From Thermoplasmatota archaeon (GTDB taxonomy: Archaea; Thermoplasmatota; JAKEGO01; JANQNJ01), in the NCBI GenBank assembly GCA_028279645.1, contig JANQNJ010000057.1, forward strand, positions 1-55,121: a DNA stretch of 55,121 nucleotides, in the 5' to 3' direction. Positions 8,952-19,236 of this stretch are shown here, in pieces. The translations under genes were made by a program, and so were the position numbers. Positions within the stretch are counted from its first letter, which is position 1; each line of letters starts with the position of its first letter. A model generated the notes under the pieces. The model searched no databases. It worked only from the letters and a program-made list of their open reading frames with translations, and was not told the DNA's origin.

Positions 8952-9136
8952 TTTTGCATTAAACCATCATTATTGGTCCTTTCTTTATATATTAACTAGC
9001 TGAATTCCAACTGTTTTGAACGGCTCACTCGGTCTGAATGCCCGAGCGGACTATCATGATCCACGTTATCAACCTGGGTTCCAGGCCTGATGCCCGAAAG
9101 GTTTAAACCCGTCCAGGCGATGCAAACCCGAGGGAC

Positions 9137-9769
9137 ATGGTCGAGAAGATAATAGAGGGTGTGAAACCCACCAGGATGGAGCTTCTGGGGCTCCGGAAGC
9201 GCAAGGACCTCGCCGAGAAGGGCCACAAGCTCCTATCGGAGAAGAGGGACGCCTTGGTGGTGCAATTCTTCGATATCATCAAGGAACGGAAGGATCTCGG
9301 AGATGCGCTTGGGAACGAGCTTGACCGCGGCCGTTCGCATATTCTGGCTTCATATATGGCGCTTGGCGAACAGCGTGTGGACCATGAGGCCTCCAGAAGT
9401 GGATTGTCCCTTGACCTGTCCAGCAGGACCGCCCACATAACCGGGATCGGGCTTCCGCGGTTCGATCTCGTCATGGCCGGCACACCATTATTGCCCAGCG
9501 GGATCGACGGCGACGGGAACCTTGTCATGGCCCGCAAGGCCTACATGGATTCACTCCCGAGGCTGGTCAAGCTGGCCGAGCTGGACGCGTCCATCGAGAG
9601 GCTTGGCATAGAGATCGAGAAGACCAAGCGTCGGGTCAACGCGCTAGAGCATATATTCATTCCCCGGCTTGAGAACACCATTAAGCATATCGAGGTCCAG
9701 CTGGAGGAGAGGGAGAGAGAGGACTTCTTCCGGAGGAAGAGGATCAAGGCGTTGATGGACGCTCAGTAG
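9137..9769 (+). CDS. atpD: A-type ATP synthase subunit D
   Basis: Central-stalk subunit D (V/A-ATPase family) that couples the A1 catalytic head to the rotor. The 210-aa protein is nearly all alpha-helical, opening with VKPTRMELLGLRKRKDLAEK, then GHKLLSEKRDAL, and closing with the conserved RRVNALEHIFIPRLENTIKHI. Length fits the family. A TTTAAA element lies about 35 nt upstream and GAGGGA just before the ATG. It is isolated from the other ATPase genes, which are not in this window. Confidence 0.93.
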   Translation: MVEKIIEGVKPTRMELLGLRKRKDLAEKGHKLLSEKRDALVVQFFDIIKERKDLGDALGNELDRGRSHILASYMALGEQRVDHEASRSGLSLDLSSRTAHITGIGLPRFDLVMAGTPLLPSGIDGDGNLVMARKAYMDSLPRLVKLAELDASIERLGIEIEKTKRRVNALEHIFIPRLENTIKHIEVQLEEREREDFFRRKRIKALMDAQ

Positions 9770-9813
9770 GGGATTACTATTCTCTTATAATGTTGTTGGT
9801 TTCCTACAAAGAA

Positions 9814-9851
9814 TTATATAAACTATAGCTGATGCGTAATTCACGTGGAGG
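9814..9851 (+). promoter_or_regulatory. TATA box and ribosome site of giant beta-helix gene
   Basis: TTATATAAAC (9814-9823) would place transcription near 9844. GGAGG at 9847-9851 stands 6 nt before the ATG at 9858. This combination supports ATG 9858 rather than the TTG at 9852 used in the ORF track. Confidence 0.6.
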
Positions 9852-9857
9852 TTGCAT

Positions 9858-12800
9858 ATGTTTATATCCCGTATAATCTGGGTAGCTTTTCTAATCTTTT
9901 TTATTTTATTGATAATTACTACACAGATTTCAGCTGGCGAAACTTACGTAGTTGATGATGACAATGGCGATTGGGTCGATTTCATGTCAATTCAGGACGC
10001 CATCAATTCGTCAAATGATCAAGATATCATTAGAATTTACGATGGAACCTTCCATGAAACGATTACGATCAATAGAACTATTACCCTTTATGGAAATGGC
10101 TCACAGGACACAATTGTGGACAGCCCTGGAAATTATTCTGCAATTGAGGTTCTCAATGAATCATGCATAATCTCTCATATTATGGTAATCAATAGCAGAG
10201 ATCTCGAAACAGGTGTCACGATTTCTGCGGACCAATGTACTGTTAAAGACTTGATGATATGCGATTTTTATTATGGGATTTATGCGAGTGATACTGATTA
10301 TCATCAAATGGTCAATATCTCAATTATAAACTGTACCAACGGCCTCTTTCTAACCTATTCCGATAACATTAACATCACTTTCTGCTTATTCGAAGAGTGC
10401 CAGTCAGGAATTCGAGAATGGTTTTCAAGGTCTTACAACATTTTGTTCAATCAATTTCATTCGAATTGGGCAGGAATATATTCAAGATTTGGAGGGTCTC
10501 ATGTTGTGAATAATAACTCATTCGAAAGGAACTCTTACGGATTTTATCTATATGATTCGGATTCGAATTCGATTAAAAGTAATTTTTTTAACAGGTCTAA
10601 GAGCTATGGTGTCTATTCAGATCACAGGTCCAGCAATAATCTCTTCACATTAAACGAATTTCATCACTCATTTAACGCTCCACAAGCCTATGATGATTCA
10701 GGCGGTAATAATTGGGATAGCGGGACCGTTGGGAATTATTGGTCAGATTATACCGGATCAGATAATGACAACAATAGCATTGGTGATGAAGATTATCCAT
10801 TGGAATCAAACACTGATCAAGTTGATAGATATCCGATCTTTCGTTCTAGAACTGTAGAGACCGACACCTATTACGTTGACGATGATGCAAACATTAAATG
10901 GTATAACGATACTAATTTCAGATCAATCCACCAAGCTGTTGAGAATGCCACTGATGGTATGACAATTAGAGTCTTCGATGGGGTCTACAGTGAGAATGTT
11001 TGTTCATTCTATAGCCTATCGTTCATTGGGAACGGTTCTGATCGAGTATCTATCAATGGTTCCGATGATGTCGAAACAATTAAGTTATTGCAGGATCACT
11101 CAGAGATAATAGGTTTTAACATCTCGCATTCACATTCTTTTAAAGCTGGGATCGGTATCTATGCGAATTTCATTAGGATCGAAAACAATACTTTCAAGTG
11201 GTGTTACTATGGGGTCTATGGGGATTTACAGACAGATATCGATATAATCAACAATATATTTATCGATAATAGTCATCATTTAGAGTTTAAATCAGAACGA
11301 AATTCAACTATCATCTCGAATCGATTCATTAATGGAAAATCCTATATACGATCCAATTCTGGAACGGTTTTTGTCAATAATACATTTAATGGTTCGAACG
11401 GAAACGCGATATATTTCATAGAAGGAGGAAAGAATTTGGTAATTAATAACTCCTTTATGAACAATTGGGGCGGGGTTGGAGATAACTCCAATAGAAATAC
11501 CTATCTAGGAAATCTATTCGTTGACAACGACTGGGGAATTCGATTAGACGGTTCAACCAACAGCTCTTTATTCAATAATACTTTCATCAATTGCTCAATT
11601 TATTATTCAGATTCATTGATTGATCGAATTATTAATTATACGATTCCTTCAAACAATACAATCAATGGCCTCCCGATTTACTTCCTTAAGAACATCACGT
11701 CCGTGTCCTTCAATGAAGAAACTTATTGCCTCTTGTTAGCTAATTGTTCCAGCATATTGATCGAAAATATTACGTTTAATAACTCAACTATTCCAATTAT
11801 TAGCAACACGTGTGACAACCTCACAATTAAAGATTGTTATTTCCAAGATGTGGTCCTTGGAATCCTCCTACAGTCATCTAAAGATTGTGTCCTTTTGAAT
11901 AATTCTTTCTCGGGGTGTGATTATAGTATTCAGATAAAATCCTCCACAAATGTCACTATCTCATCTAATGAGCTTGAAAGGGCAATAACAGGCATTACTA
12001 CATATCATTCTAAGCGGATTGCGATTCATAACAATTTAATATCAAACTCATCAACCAGTCATTTTCTACATTATTCTGATTCGATATCCATCGTGGCGGA
12101 AACCTTTAAGAATGGATCCAACGGAATCGTAATATCAAAGACGGAAAACGTTTCTATATCTAATACCTCGTTGAATAATTTCAATGGAAAATCCTTCGAA
12201 ATCAATGGAGAACTAGATAATATCACACTATTCAATGTTTCTTTTCGAAATTATTCGTGCGCGAATACTTCTTCGTTCATCATTGGTGAATACATAGATT
12301 TAATTGTCAATCAAGGTAACACGAGGCTCGAAGGTGTTGATATCAAGATAAACGCCAATAATGAAACGATCTACGCTACTAATTTCTTCGGTGGATCTGA
12401 TAAACGGACCAACACCAATGGCTCCGTGTTGCCCCTCGGGGTCCCGATCCGTATCTACAACGGAACTAATGCACCAACGAATGTTTCCTCTTCAGTAGTT
12501 ATTCATCATCAAGGATTTTTCGAACATCGTGAATTGGATCCAATTAATCGATATAACGAGGTTTTCTACATTCCATCACGTGTATATAATCATGTTCAGG
12601 ACACTTCCTATTACTCCCTCCAATCAGCAATAGATGAAGCTAATACGAATGACGTCATCATGGTTGCCGGTGGATTCTATAATGAATCCTTGTCGATCAC
12701 TTCACCAATTATGATCTTGGGCAAGGGAGCAGACACTGTAATTAGAGGCTCAAATGAGAGCGAACATGTGATAAATATCACATCCGATCACGTTTCGATC

Positions 12801-15800
12801 TCTAACATTTCTATCTCTCCATCGGACAGCTCGATCGACAGAGGGCTTTTCGTTGCAGGTGCGAATAATTGCACATTCAGCAACATCGATATCAGTGGAC
12901 TTTTCGAAGGGGTGAGGATCGGATCATCCGACAACAACACCTTCCGCAACATCAGTCTTCGGTGTATTAATGACGGTTTCATGATGTCTCAATCAGAAGG
13001 GAACCTGATCGAGCTATGTAATCTCAAGAACAATACATTCGGGATCAATATGTCATTCCTTGCTGAGGACAATATTGTCCGGAACAACTCGTTCCTCAGT
13101 AATCGATACGGCTTCCGTATATCGGATTCGAACAACAATACCATCTATTGGAACGAGTTCACCAATAACACCGATTTCGGAATCTCCTGTGAGGAAGGCA
13201 CCCAGGGAAACGTGATCTCGAACAATGTCTTTTCGGCACCTAACGGGACCTATCTGGGTCACGATAATAGTGGTCTTAACCAGTGGGACAATGGTACTCG
13301 CGGGAATCTGTGGGCAAATTATACCGGCAAGGACCCTGACGGTGATGGGATAGGTAATTCGGTCTATCCGATCGCTGGAAGGGGCGATTCCGAAGATCGC
13401 TACCCATTGATGATGGATATCAAGATCGATCTCCAATTCGGCCTGCCGCTATTCAGCAATGGAACTGAGATTTGGATATCTGATAGGACCGAGATCCATC
13501 TATCAACAACATGGCCCGATACAATCATCTACTATCGTACGTACAATGACGATGATTGGACAAGCTGGTCTGCATTTTCATCCAATATCACTCTTGATAA
13601 TTATGGTTCTCATTTCGTGGAGTACTTAGGGCGCAGCGATGGTACAAATGGATCAAGGTTCAACGACACTGTTCATGTGTCCCTCTCTAGACCGAGTACG
13701 AACCTGATGTTCAAAGGTATCGATGAAGATGTCCATTATGTGAACTCTAGTATCTCACAGGTCAAGCCGTTCACTATCAGCAATCTCACGAAGATTGAGC
13801 TCCAGAGCAAAGACGATGGATGCGGAATTCAAAGAACGGTCTACAGGTTGGACAACGGCTCATTAACGAATTACACCGTCCCATTCATTCATCCCGACAT
13901 TGAAGACATCAACCTCACCTATAACGCCTATGATAATCTCGGACGACCCGGACAGACCAGAACTGTGTGGTTCAGGATAATTCCTGCTAATCTGTCCTTT
14001 TCTCGCCTATATGTTGATGATAACGCTGATCCTGGATGGTATGATGATCTACATCTGGAGACCATCGTCTCTGCGCTGGAGTTGGTAGAGATAGATGGGA
14101 CAATACAGATCTTCGCCGGAGAATACAATGAGACCTTCCATGTGGACCGATCCATCTCATTGATAGGGAACGGTTCCAACACAACGTGGATCACAGGTAT
14201 CACTGAAGATGCTGTTGTTAACATCACCGCAGATAACGTGACCTTTTCTGGTTTCAGGATCAATGGATCAGCAGATTCGGCACTCTCCATCTCTGGAGAC
14301 AATGTCGTTCTGGAGGATATCGTGATCACTGGTTTCGAATATGCTATGGCCATAGAGGGATCGGTCAACAGCACTATCTCGAATTCAACCTTCGATGAAA
14401 ATTCATACGGGATATCGATGGACGATAGCGATGTCACGATATCGAACTCGAGTTTCAACAATAATTCCATCGGAGTTCATGTGAAGGATACTGGAGAATT
14501 GGTCGTAACGGATTGTGACCTTCTCTCCAACGGCCTGGATGTTTCTAACAATGGCTCGGCGACGGTTGATGCCATCTACTGTTACTGGGGCCCGACCAGT
14601 GGATCAACCACTCTCGGCCTCTCATCCTCGATCACGGGAAATATCAATTATCTACCATTCAGGACAGAGCCAGTGAACTCTTCAAGTGATAATCTCTCCA
14701 TTTTCGCAGCGACCGATCAGGAGCTTTCTGATTTCAATGGTTCGCTGGACTCGTTCGTGGTCGAATCAGATTGCACCGTGACCATCGATAACTCTACGAT
14801 TTTCCTGAGGACCGATCTTGATGTTAAAAACGGGACCGTGATCTTTAAGAATTGCACAGTGGTGGTTAATGGTACCATCATTGTGAACGCGTCCAGCGAA
14901 TATATTATCGAGAACAGTCAGGACACGTTGATCGTAAACGATATGGTGATCCATGGAACTGCGCTATGGAGCAATTCCAGGGTCCTGATCAGGACACGAC
15001 CATGGTCTAAATATGATATCTCTGTGATGCCAGGAGGACGCTTGACGATAGTTGACGGTTGTGTCGTTTCTTCCTATCATGCTGATTCCACATTCAACAT
15101 GAGCGTCAAGAGAGGCGCAACGCTGTCGATCCAGAACAGTACTGTTTCAAGGTGTGGATTTGACGAGATAGGACGATCCTCGGGCATTGTGGTACAGGCT
15201 TACGATGTTACAATCTCCCATTCGCTCTTTGATCATTGCCCGAACGGGATCACTCTTGACAACGCATCAGGAGTTCTGGTCAATAACAATTCCTTTTCCA
15301 ACTGCACGGTAGGTCTATCGATCACGAACGGATCGGTTGCCAATTCGATCATTGGGAATAGGTTCGATGACTGCGTTTATGGAGCGTATGCATGGAACAA
15401 TGAAGATGGTTCGGTTAACGCTTCGCATAACTGGTGGGGCCACTCATCCGGCCCATTTCACCCAATATCAAATCCTGATGGTTCGGGTGTCAATGTCAGC
15501 GACGCAATTATATTCGATCCATGGTTGAACGCAAGGAACGATCTTGTCGGAGAGAAACCCAATGTCCGACCATTGGTACAGATCGCCTCACCGTTGCATT
15601 ATCAGGTCGTCAGCGGATCGATCATGATCAAAGGCTCAGCTGCCGACCCAGATGGATTGATCCAGTATGTACAGATATCACTTGATGACGGTCCTTGGAC
15701 AAAGGTCAATGGCAGGTCACCTTGGGACTATGAGCTAGACACAACGGAGTATCCAAATGGTGATCTTAACATCAAGATCAGGAGCTTTGATGGTATCGAA

Positions 15801-16031
15801 TATAGCCAGGAGAGTAGTATTGACATCATGATCAATAACAGGGGAGATGGATCGCGGGATACGGATTCTGAAGATCGTGGGATCGGCATTGGACCGATAT
15901 TCTTGGTTACTTCGGTGATCTGTGTGATGGTCCTGATCATGATCCTTCATCGAAGAACACAGGAACGAATCAATGTGATCAGATCATCGAAAAAGAAGAC
16001 CGATCCGGTCAAGAGAAGGAAGATCAAATGA
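9858..16031 (+). CDS. Giant multi-module beta-helix surface protein
   Basis: A 2057-residue secreted protein. The signal peptide (WVAFLIFFILLIITTQISAG) is followed by four repeats of a capping motif: TYVVDDDNGDW, TYYVDDDANIKWY, a degenerate SRVYNHVQDTSYYSLQSA, and LYVDDNADPGWYDD. Each leads into beta-helix coils (Asn-rich turns such as NNSF and NNTF). Two blocks of the GNYWSDYTGSDNDNN type close helices. Near the C-terminus there is an Ig-like domain (VRPLVQIASPLHYQVVSG to IDIMINN). The protein ends with one TM helix (IFLVTSVICVMVLIMIL) and a Lys/Arg tail. Many N-x-S/T sequons are present. The first ~2.8 kb are strikingly AT-rich with AAT/ATT codons, unlike the rest of the gene and its neighbours, which suggests a mosaic or acquired origin. 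It ends 6 nt from convergent infB. Confidence 0.83.
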   Translation: MFISRIIWVAFLIFFILLIITTQISAGETYVVDDDNGDWVDFMSIQDAINSSNDQDIIRIYDGTFHETITINRTITLYGNGSQDTIVDSPGNYSAIEVLNESCIISHIMVINSRDLETGVTISADQCTVKDLMICDFYYGIYASDTDYHQMVNISIINCTNGLFLTYSDNINITFCLFEECQSGIREWFSRSYNILFNQFHSNWAGIYSRFGGSHVVNNNSFERNSYGFYLYDSDSNSIKSNFFNRSKSYGVYSDHRSSNNLFTLNEFHHSFNAPQAYDDSGGNNWDSGTVGNYWSDYTGSDNDNNSIGDEDYPLESNTDQVDRYPIFRSRTVETDTYYVDDDANIKWYNDTNFRSIHQAVENATDGMTIRVFDGVYSENVCSFYSLSFIGNGSDRVSINGSDDVETIKLLQDHSEIIGFNISHSHSFKAGIGIYANFIRIENNTFKWCYYGVYGDLQTDIDIINNIFIDNSHHLEFKSERNSTIISNRFINGKSYIRSNSGTVFVNNTFNGSNGNAIYFIEGGKNLVINNSFMNNWGGVGDNSNRNTYLGNLFVDNDWGIRLDGSTNSSLFNNTFINCSIYYSDSLIDRIINYTIPSNNTINGLPIYFLKNITSVSFNEETYCLLLANCSSILIENITFNNSTIPIISNTCDNLTIKDCYFQDVVLGILLQSSKDCVLLNNSFSGCDYSIQIKSSTNVTISSNELERAITGITTYHSKRIAIHNNLISNSSTSHFLHYSDSISIVAETFKNGSNGIVISKTENVSISNTSLNNFNGKSFEINGELDNITLFNVSFRNYSCANTSSFIIGEYIDLIVNQGNTRLEGVDIKINANNETIYATNFFGGSDKRTNTNGSVLPLGVPIRIYNGTNAPTNVSSSVVIHHQGFFEHRELDPINRYNEVFYIPSRVYNHVQDTSYYSLQSAIDEANTNDVIMVAGGFYNESLSITSPIMILGKGADTVIRGSNESEHVINITSDHVSISNISISPSDSSIDRGLFVAGANNCTFSNIDISGLFEGVRIGSSDNNTFRNISLRCINDGFMMSQSEGNLIELCNLKNNTFGINMSFLAEDNIVRNNSFLSNRYGFRISDSNNNTIYWNEFTNNTDFGISCEEGTQGNVISNNVFSAPNGTYLGHDNSGLNQWDNGTRGNLWANYTGKDPDGDGIGNSVYPIAGRGDSEDRYPLMMDIKIDLQFGLPLFSNGTEIWISDRTEIHLSTTWPDTIIYYRTYNDDDWTSWSAFSSNITLDNYGSHFVEYLGRSDGTNGSRFNDTVHVSLSRPSTNLMFKGIDEDVHYVNSSISQVKPFTISNLTKIELQSKDDGCGIQRTVYRLDNGSLTNYTVPFIHPDIEDINLTYNAYDNLGRPGQTRTVWFRIIPANLSFSRLYVDDNADPGWYDDLHLETIVSALELVEIDGTIQIFAGEYNETFHVDRSISLIGNGSNTTWITGITEDAVVNITADNVTFSGFRINGSADSALSISGDNVVLEDIVITGFEYAMAIEGSVNSTISNSTFDENSYGISMDDSDVTISNSSFNNNSIGVHVKDTGELVVTDCDLLSNGLDVSNNGSATVDAIYCYWGPTSGSTTLGLSSSITGNINYLPFRTEPVNSSSDNLSIFAATDQELSDFNGSLDSFVVESDCTVTIDNSTIFLRTDLDVKNGTVIFKNCTVVVNGTIIVNASSEYIIENSQDTLIVNDMVIHGTALWSNSRVLIRTRPWSKYDISVMPGGRLTIVDGCVVSSYHADSTFNMSVKRGATLSIQNSTVSRCGFDEIGRSSGIVVQAYDVTISHSLFDHCPNGITLDNASGVLVNNNSFSNCTVGLSITNGSVANSIIGNRFDDCVYGAYAWNNEDGSVNASHNWWGHSSGPFHPISNPDGSGVNVSDAIIFDPWLNARNDLVGEKPNVRPLVQIASPLHYQVVSGSIMIKGSAADPDGLIQYVQISLDDGPWTKVNGRSPWDYELDTTEYPNGDLNIKIRSFDGIEYSQESSIDIMINNRGDGSRDTDSEDRGIGIGPIFLVTSVICVMVLIMILHRRTQERINVIRSSKKKTDPVKRRKIK

Positions 16032-16037
16032 GCCTGC

Positions 16038-17780
16038 TCACATCGCCCAGTAATCGCTCTCCTTCCTCTTGATGGCGATGACCTTCTCCAGGAGCTCCTC
16101 CTCCTCCATGGTGAGCTCCATCTTCTTCAACGCCTTCGCGTCAGCTTCGGGCAGGTCTACCAATAACACATCCCCGCCCTTTATCTGCCTGCCGACGGTC
16201 ACGTTCGGGATCGATATCGCCACTTCCTCTCCCACTCTGGCCTCGTTCCGCGACTCCTCTCCGGACCGTATCGATTTGATCGTTCCGATGACGCGACCAT
16301 CCTCACGGAGGATGCCCTGTCCTACCCTCAATCGTCCCGCGAGAACACGCACTCCAACTACGGCTGGCTTGCTCACCCGGAATATGTATTCGGGGAATAT
16401 CTTGAACTGTCCGGGGTAGGCCATCTTCATCCTGGAGGCTTCTTCGAGCTCGACCTTCTTAGCGTCGGCCCACTCGATGTAATCGTCCTTTAGTCTGTAG
16501 ATGACGTTGCCGGTGACGACCTTGACATCGGTCTCGTTGATCGCCTCTTTGGCGTCGGGAAGGATATTTACATTGAATGCAAGGATCGCCCTGAAGAGCG
16601 GGTCCTTGTGCATGGAGACCTCGACCACGTCCCTGCGCGAGACGTCTCCGATGCCTACCTTCTTGATGGGGACCTTCTCTTGTTCCAGTTCGAAGGAGAG
16701 GGCCTCCAGGGAGCCGATGGCATCGCCCTTCACGAAGATGCCGGCCTCCTTGGTCGTGATATGGTCGACGATGAACTTCTCCGCTTCCAGGTCGGTGTCC
16801 TTGGTCATGACCTTTACCGGAGAACCGGCGATCACGCCCTCCAGGTCCTGGCACGCGATCTTCACTCCTGCGGCAGCACTGATGATCTTGTCCGAATCGA
16901 ACCTCTCCCTCGGGTCCCTGATCTCGTCAAGGGGTTTTGGCGAGAGCAGCGCTTTGATCCTCGTGACCTTCGGGCCGTTGATGGTGTGGACCAAAAGCTC
17001 ATCCGTCGATCTTACTGAGCCGCGGTAGATGATCGTATCGATGGTCGTACCTAGCCCCTTCTCCTCCTTGACCTCGAGTATGGTCCCCTCCCCAGGCAAC
17101 GCTTCCTCGTCCGCCAGATGCTCCTCCAGGAACCTCTGTGCAAGTCCCACTAACAGAAGCAGCAGATCTGGCACGCCTTCGCCTTCCCTTGCCGAGATGG
17201 GAACGATCGCTATCGTCTTGGTGAAATCGGATATCCTGTCGAACCGGTCGGCCGGGACACCCTCGTCGTGCAGGTCGCCGATGATCTCGTAGAAACGCTC
17301 CTCAAGTCGTTTCTTCGTCGATTTGTTCTGCGCCGCTACCGATTTGGCGAAGGGCTTTCCTGGTTGCTTGCGCCATCCCTGCAGCCTGTCGATCTTGTTC
17401 AGGGCGATGATGAACGGCGTCTTGTGGTTCTTCAGGATGTTTATCGACTCGATGGTCTGGGGTTTCAACCCCTCCATGACATCGACGATCAGGACCGCGA
17501 TATCGGCGAGGTTCCCGCCCCTTGATCTCAATGAGGTGAAGGCATAATGACCGGGAGTGTCGATGAAAAGAAGCCCGGGCACCTTGAAGCCCTCGGGTTT
17601 CATCATCCCCTCGCAGATGTTGATGATCGTATCGAGGGGGACCTCGGTGGCTCCGATGTGCTGGGTTATCTTCCCGGCCTCCCTTTCTGCCACGCCGGAG
17701 CCGCGTATGTGGTCAAGTAGCGTCGTCTTGCCATGGTCGACATGACCTAGAATGCTGACTATCGGTTTTCTGATCCTCAT
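16038..17780 (-). CDS. infB: Translation initiation factor IF2 (aIF5B)
   Basis: A translational GTPase that promotes subunit joining; archaeal/eukaryotic aIF5B form, 580 aa, without the long bacterial N-terminal extension. G1 is GHVDHGKT (residues 12-19), G3 DTPGH, G4 NKID. Domain II contains KGLGTTIDTIIYRG. The C-terminal domain begins near IFPEYIFRVSKPAVVGV. No intein is seen. Last gene of the L7Ae operon, 41 nt after ndk. Its stop lies 6 nt from the convergent giant surface gene, leaving no space for separate terminators. Confidence 0.95.
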   Translation of the reverse strand: MRIRKPIVSILGHVDHGKTTLLDHIRGSGVAEREAGKITQHIGATEVPLDTIINICEGMMKPEGFKVPGLLFIDTPGHYAFTSLRSRGGNLADIAVLIVDVMEGLKPQTIESINILKNHKTPFIIALNKIDRLQGWRKQPGKPFAKSVAAQNKSTKKRLEERFYEIIGDLHDEGVPADRFDRISDFTKTIAIVPISAREGEGVPDLLLLLVGLAQRFLEEHLADEEALPGEGTILEVKEEKGLGTTIDTIIYRGSVRSTDELLVHTINGPKVTRIKALLSPKPLDEIRDPRERFDSDKIISAAAGVKIACQDLEGVIAGSPVKVMTKDTDLEAEKFIVDHITTKEAGIFVKGDAIGSLEALSFELEQEKVPIKKVGIGDVSRRDVVEVSMHKDPLFRAILAFNVNILPDAKEAINETDVKVVTGNVIYRLKDDYIEWADAKKVELEEASRMKMAYPGQFKIFPEYIFRVSKPAVVGVRVLAGRLRVGQGILREDGRVIGTIKSIRSGEESRNEARVGEEVAISIPNVTVGRQIKGGDVLLVDLPEADAKALKKMELTMEEEELLEKVIAIKRKESDYWAM

Positions 17781-17821
17781 GAGGGGTCCCCTCCGGGATC
17801 CTTATTTGAGCCGCGTCCGGG

Positions 17822-18277
17822 CTACTCGAACAGCCAGGCCGCGTCGATCCTGGTGTAATCCACCAGCTCGTCATCGTCGAAGAAGAGTCCGATCTCCCTC
17901 TCGGCGCTGGCCAGAGAGTCGGAACCGTGAATGATGTTCCTTCCTATCATCTGACCGTAGTCGCAGCGGATCGTTCCGGGTGTCGCGTCCTGGGGGTTCG
18001 TGGCTCCCAGGAACTTCCTGACCATCTCCACCGCGTTGTCGCCCTCAAGCACCATGGCCACCACGGGTCCTGATGTGATGTAGCTCATGAGCTTCTCGTA
18101 GAAGGGCTTTCCAACATGTTCGCCGTAATGCCTCGAGGCAAGGTCCTCGGAGATCAGCATGAGCTTCATGCCCACCATCTTGATGCCCTTCTTCTCGAAG
18201 CGGGAGATTATCTCACCTGCGTGTCCTCTCTGGACCGCATCGGGTTTGAGCATAACGAAAGTACGTTCCATCGCCAT
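17822..18277 (-). CDS. ndk: Nucleoside diphosphate kinase
   Basis: Transfers gamma-phosphate from NTP to NDP through a phospho-histidine. 151 aa, single domain. [16 protein letters not shown] is the conserved N-terminus and NIIHGSDS carries the active-site histidine. The C-terminal [15 protein letters not shown] is typical of archaeal Ndk. The first of two nearby ATGs is chosen because GGAGGTGA lies 6 nt upstream. Position between rpl24e and infB is the conserved archaeal order. Confidence 0.95.
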   Translation of the reverse strand: MAMERTFVMLKPDAVQRGHAGEIISRFEKKGIKMVGMKLMLISEDLASRHYGEHVGKPFYEKLMSYITSGPVVAMVLEGDNAVEMVRKFLGATNPQDATPGTIRCDYGQMIGRNIIHGSDSLASAEREIGLFFDDDELVDYTRIDAAWLFE

Positions 18278-18305
18278 ATCTGTTCACCTCCACCGTTGCG
18301 CCGCA

Positions 18306-18485
18306 TCAGCGCTTGTAGTGCTCGGACCACTTCACGCGCCGCGGGACGCGCTTGAGCTTGAACATGTTCTTGTGGCATTTGTTCGAGCAGAAGTGATGGA
18401 CGGAACCGTCCTTGAGAACGTGCATCCTGCCGGTGCCGGGCTCGATCTTGACACCGCAGAACGAACATACGCTTGTATCAACCAT
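18306..18485 (-). CDS. rpl24e: Ribosomal protein L24e
   Basis: 59-aa zinc-binding large-subunit protein. It has CSFCG near the N-terminus and [10 protein letters not shown] as the second zinc half, then [14 protein letters not shown]. The ORF track adds 47 upstream residues that lie over the S28e gene in another frame. ATG 18485 gives the standard length. Confidence 0.92.
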   Translation of the reverse strand: MVDTSVCSFCGVKIEPGTGRMHVLKDGSVHHFCSNKCHKNMFKLKRVPRRVKWSEHYKR

Positions 18486-18507
18486 TTGTACCACCCGTTC
18501 CGCATGC

Positions 18508-18720
18508 CTAGCGGACGTTGAGCTTCCTCGCCTCTCGGGCGGTCTCCCTGAGGAGAAGCACGTCACCGACCACGACGGGTCCCGTCGCGTTCCGGGTGAT
18601 GATCCGGCCCTTGTCCTTTCCGTCAAGGACCCTGACCTTTACCTGGCTGGCCTCTCCGGCCATACCGGTCTTTCCAATGACCTCCACGACCTCTGCCGGG
18701 AAGCCTATGATCTCGCTCAT
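18508..18720 (-). CDS. rps28e: Ribosomal protein S28e
   Basis: 70-aa small-subunit OB-fold protein. The family signature [21 protein letters not shown] and the ending [15 protein letters not shown] are clear. It sits 15 nt after rpl7ae and 22 nt before rpl24e in the conserved operon. Confidence 0.94.
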   Translation of the reverse strand: MSEIIGFPAEVVEVIGKTGMAGEASQVKVRVLDGKDKGRIITRNATGPVVVGDVLLLRETAREARKLNVR

Positions 18721-18735
18721 CGGTCAATACCCCCT

Positions 18736-19104
18736 TCACTCGGACTTAAGCGGAAGCTGCTTGACCAGTCCGTCGAGAGCTGTCTTCGCCTTTCCGGGCT
18801 TCGAGATAGCAACGGCGGATGTGGGTACCATCAGACCGGAGGCCGCGCCAAGCTCCTTCTTGCTGGGCACGTAGGAGTAAGCGATCTTCTTCTCGTTGCA
18901 CAGCATCGGGATGTGCGCGAGGATCTCCTCGGGCTGAATGTCCTCTGCCATCACAACGAACTTCGCGGTCCCGCGCTCGACCATCTTGGTGACCTCGTTG
19001 GTCCCCTTGTGGATCTTACCGGTGTCCCTGGCCATCTCTACTATCTCGTAGACCGTGTTCACAAGTTCCTTCGGCATCTCGTATCTTACATATATGGGTG
19101 CCAT
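18736..19104 (-). CDS. rpl7ae: Ribosomal protein L7Ae
   Basis: 122-aa kink-turn binding protein. In archaea it serves the 50S subunit, box C/D and H/ACA RNPs and often RNase P. The family pattern is clear: [13 protein letters not shown] (RNA contact), [17 protein letters not shown] and the VPSKKELG stretch. It is the first gene of the operon and is preceded by GAGGTGG and a strong TATA box. Confidence 0.95.
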   Translation of the reverse strand: MAPIYVRYEMPKELVNTVYEIVEMARDTGKIHKGTNEVTKMVERGTAKFVVMAEDIQPEEILAHIPMLCNEKKIAYSYVPSKKELGAASGLMVPTSAVAISKPGKAKTALDGLVKQLPLKSE

Positions 19105-19159
19105 AAAACCACCTCATTCAGGTTGTTACCGTCATTCATCGGCCCTTCACCATATAGGA

Positions 19160-19172
19160 TTATATATAAAAC
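19160..19172 (-). promoter_or_regulatory. Promoter of L7Ae-S28e-L24e-Ndk-IF2 operon
   Basis: On the minus strand, GGTTTTATATATAATC is an excellent TATA box about 60 nt before the rpl7ae ATG. The predicted leader of ~35 nt ends in GAGGTGGTTTT. Whether L7Ae binds a kink-turn in this short leader cannot be judged by eye. Confidence 0.6.
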
Positions 19173-19236
19173 CCTTTCCCATGCGGCCTGCTACGGCCCT
19201 GAGCCTGATCATGTCGTCCAGGCCCTGAAGGAACCC

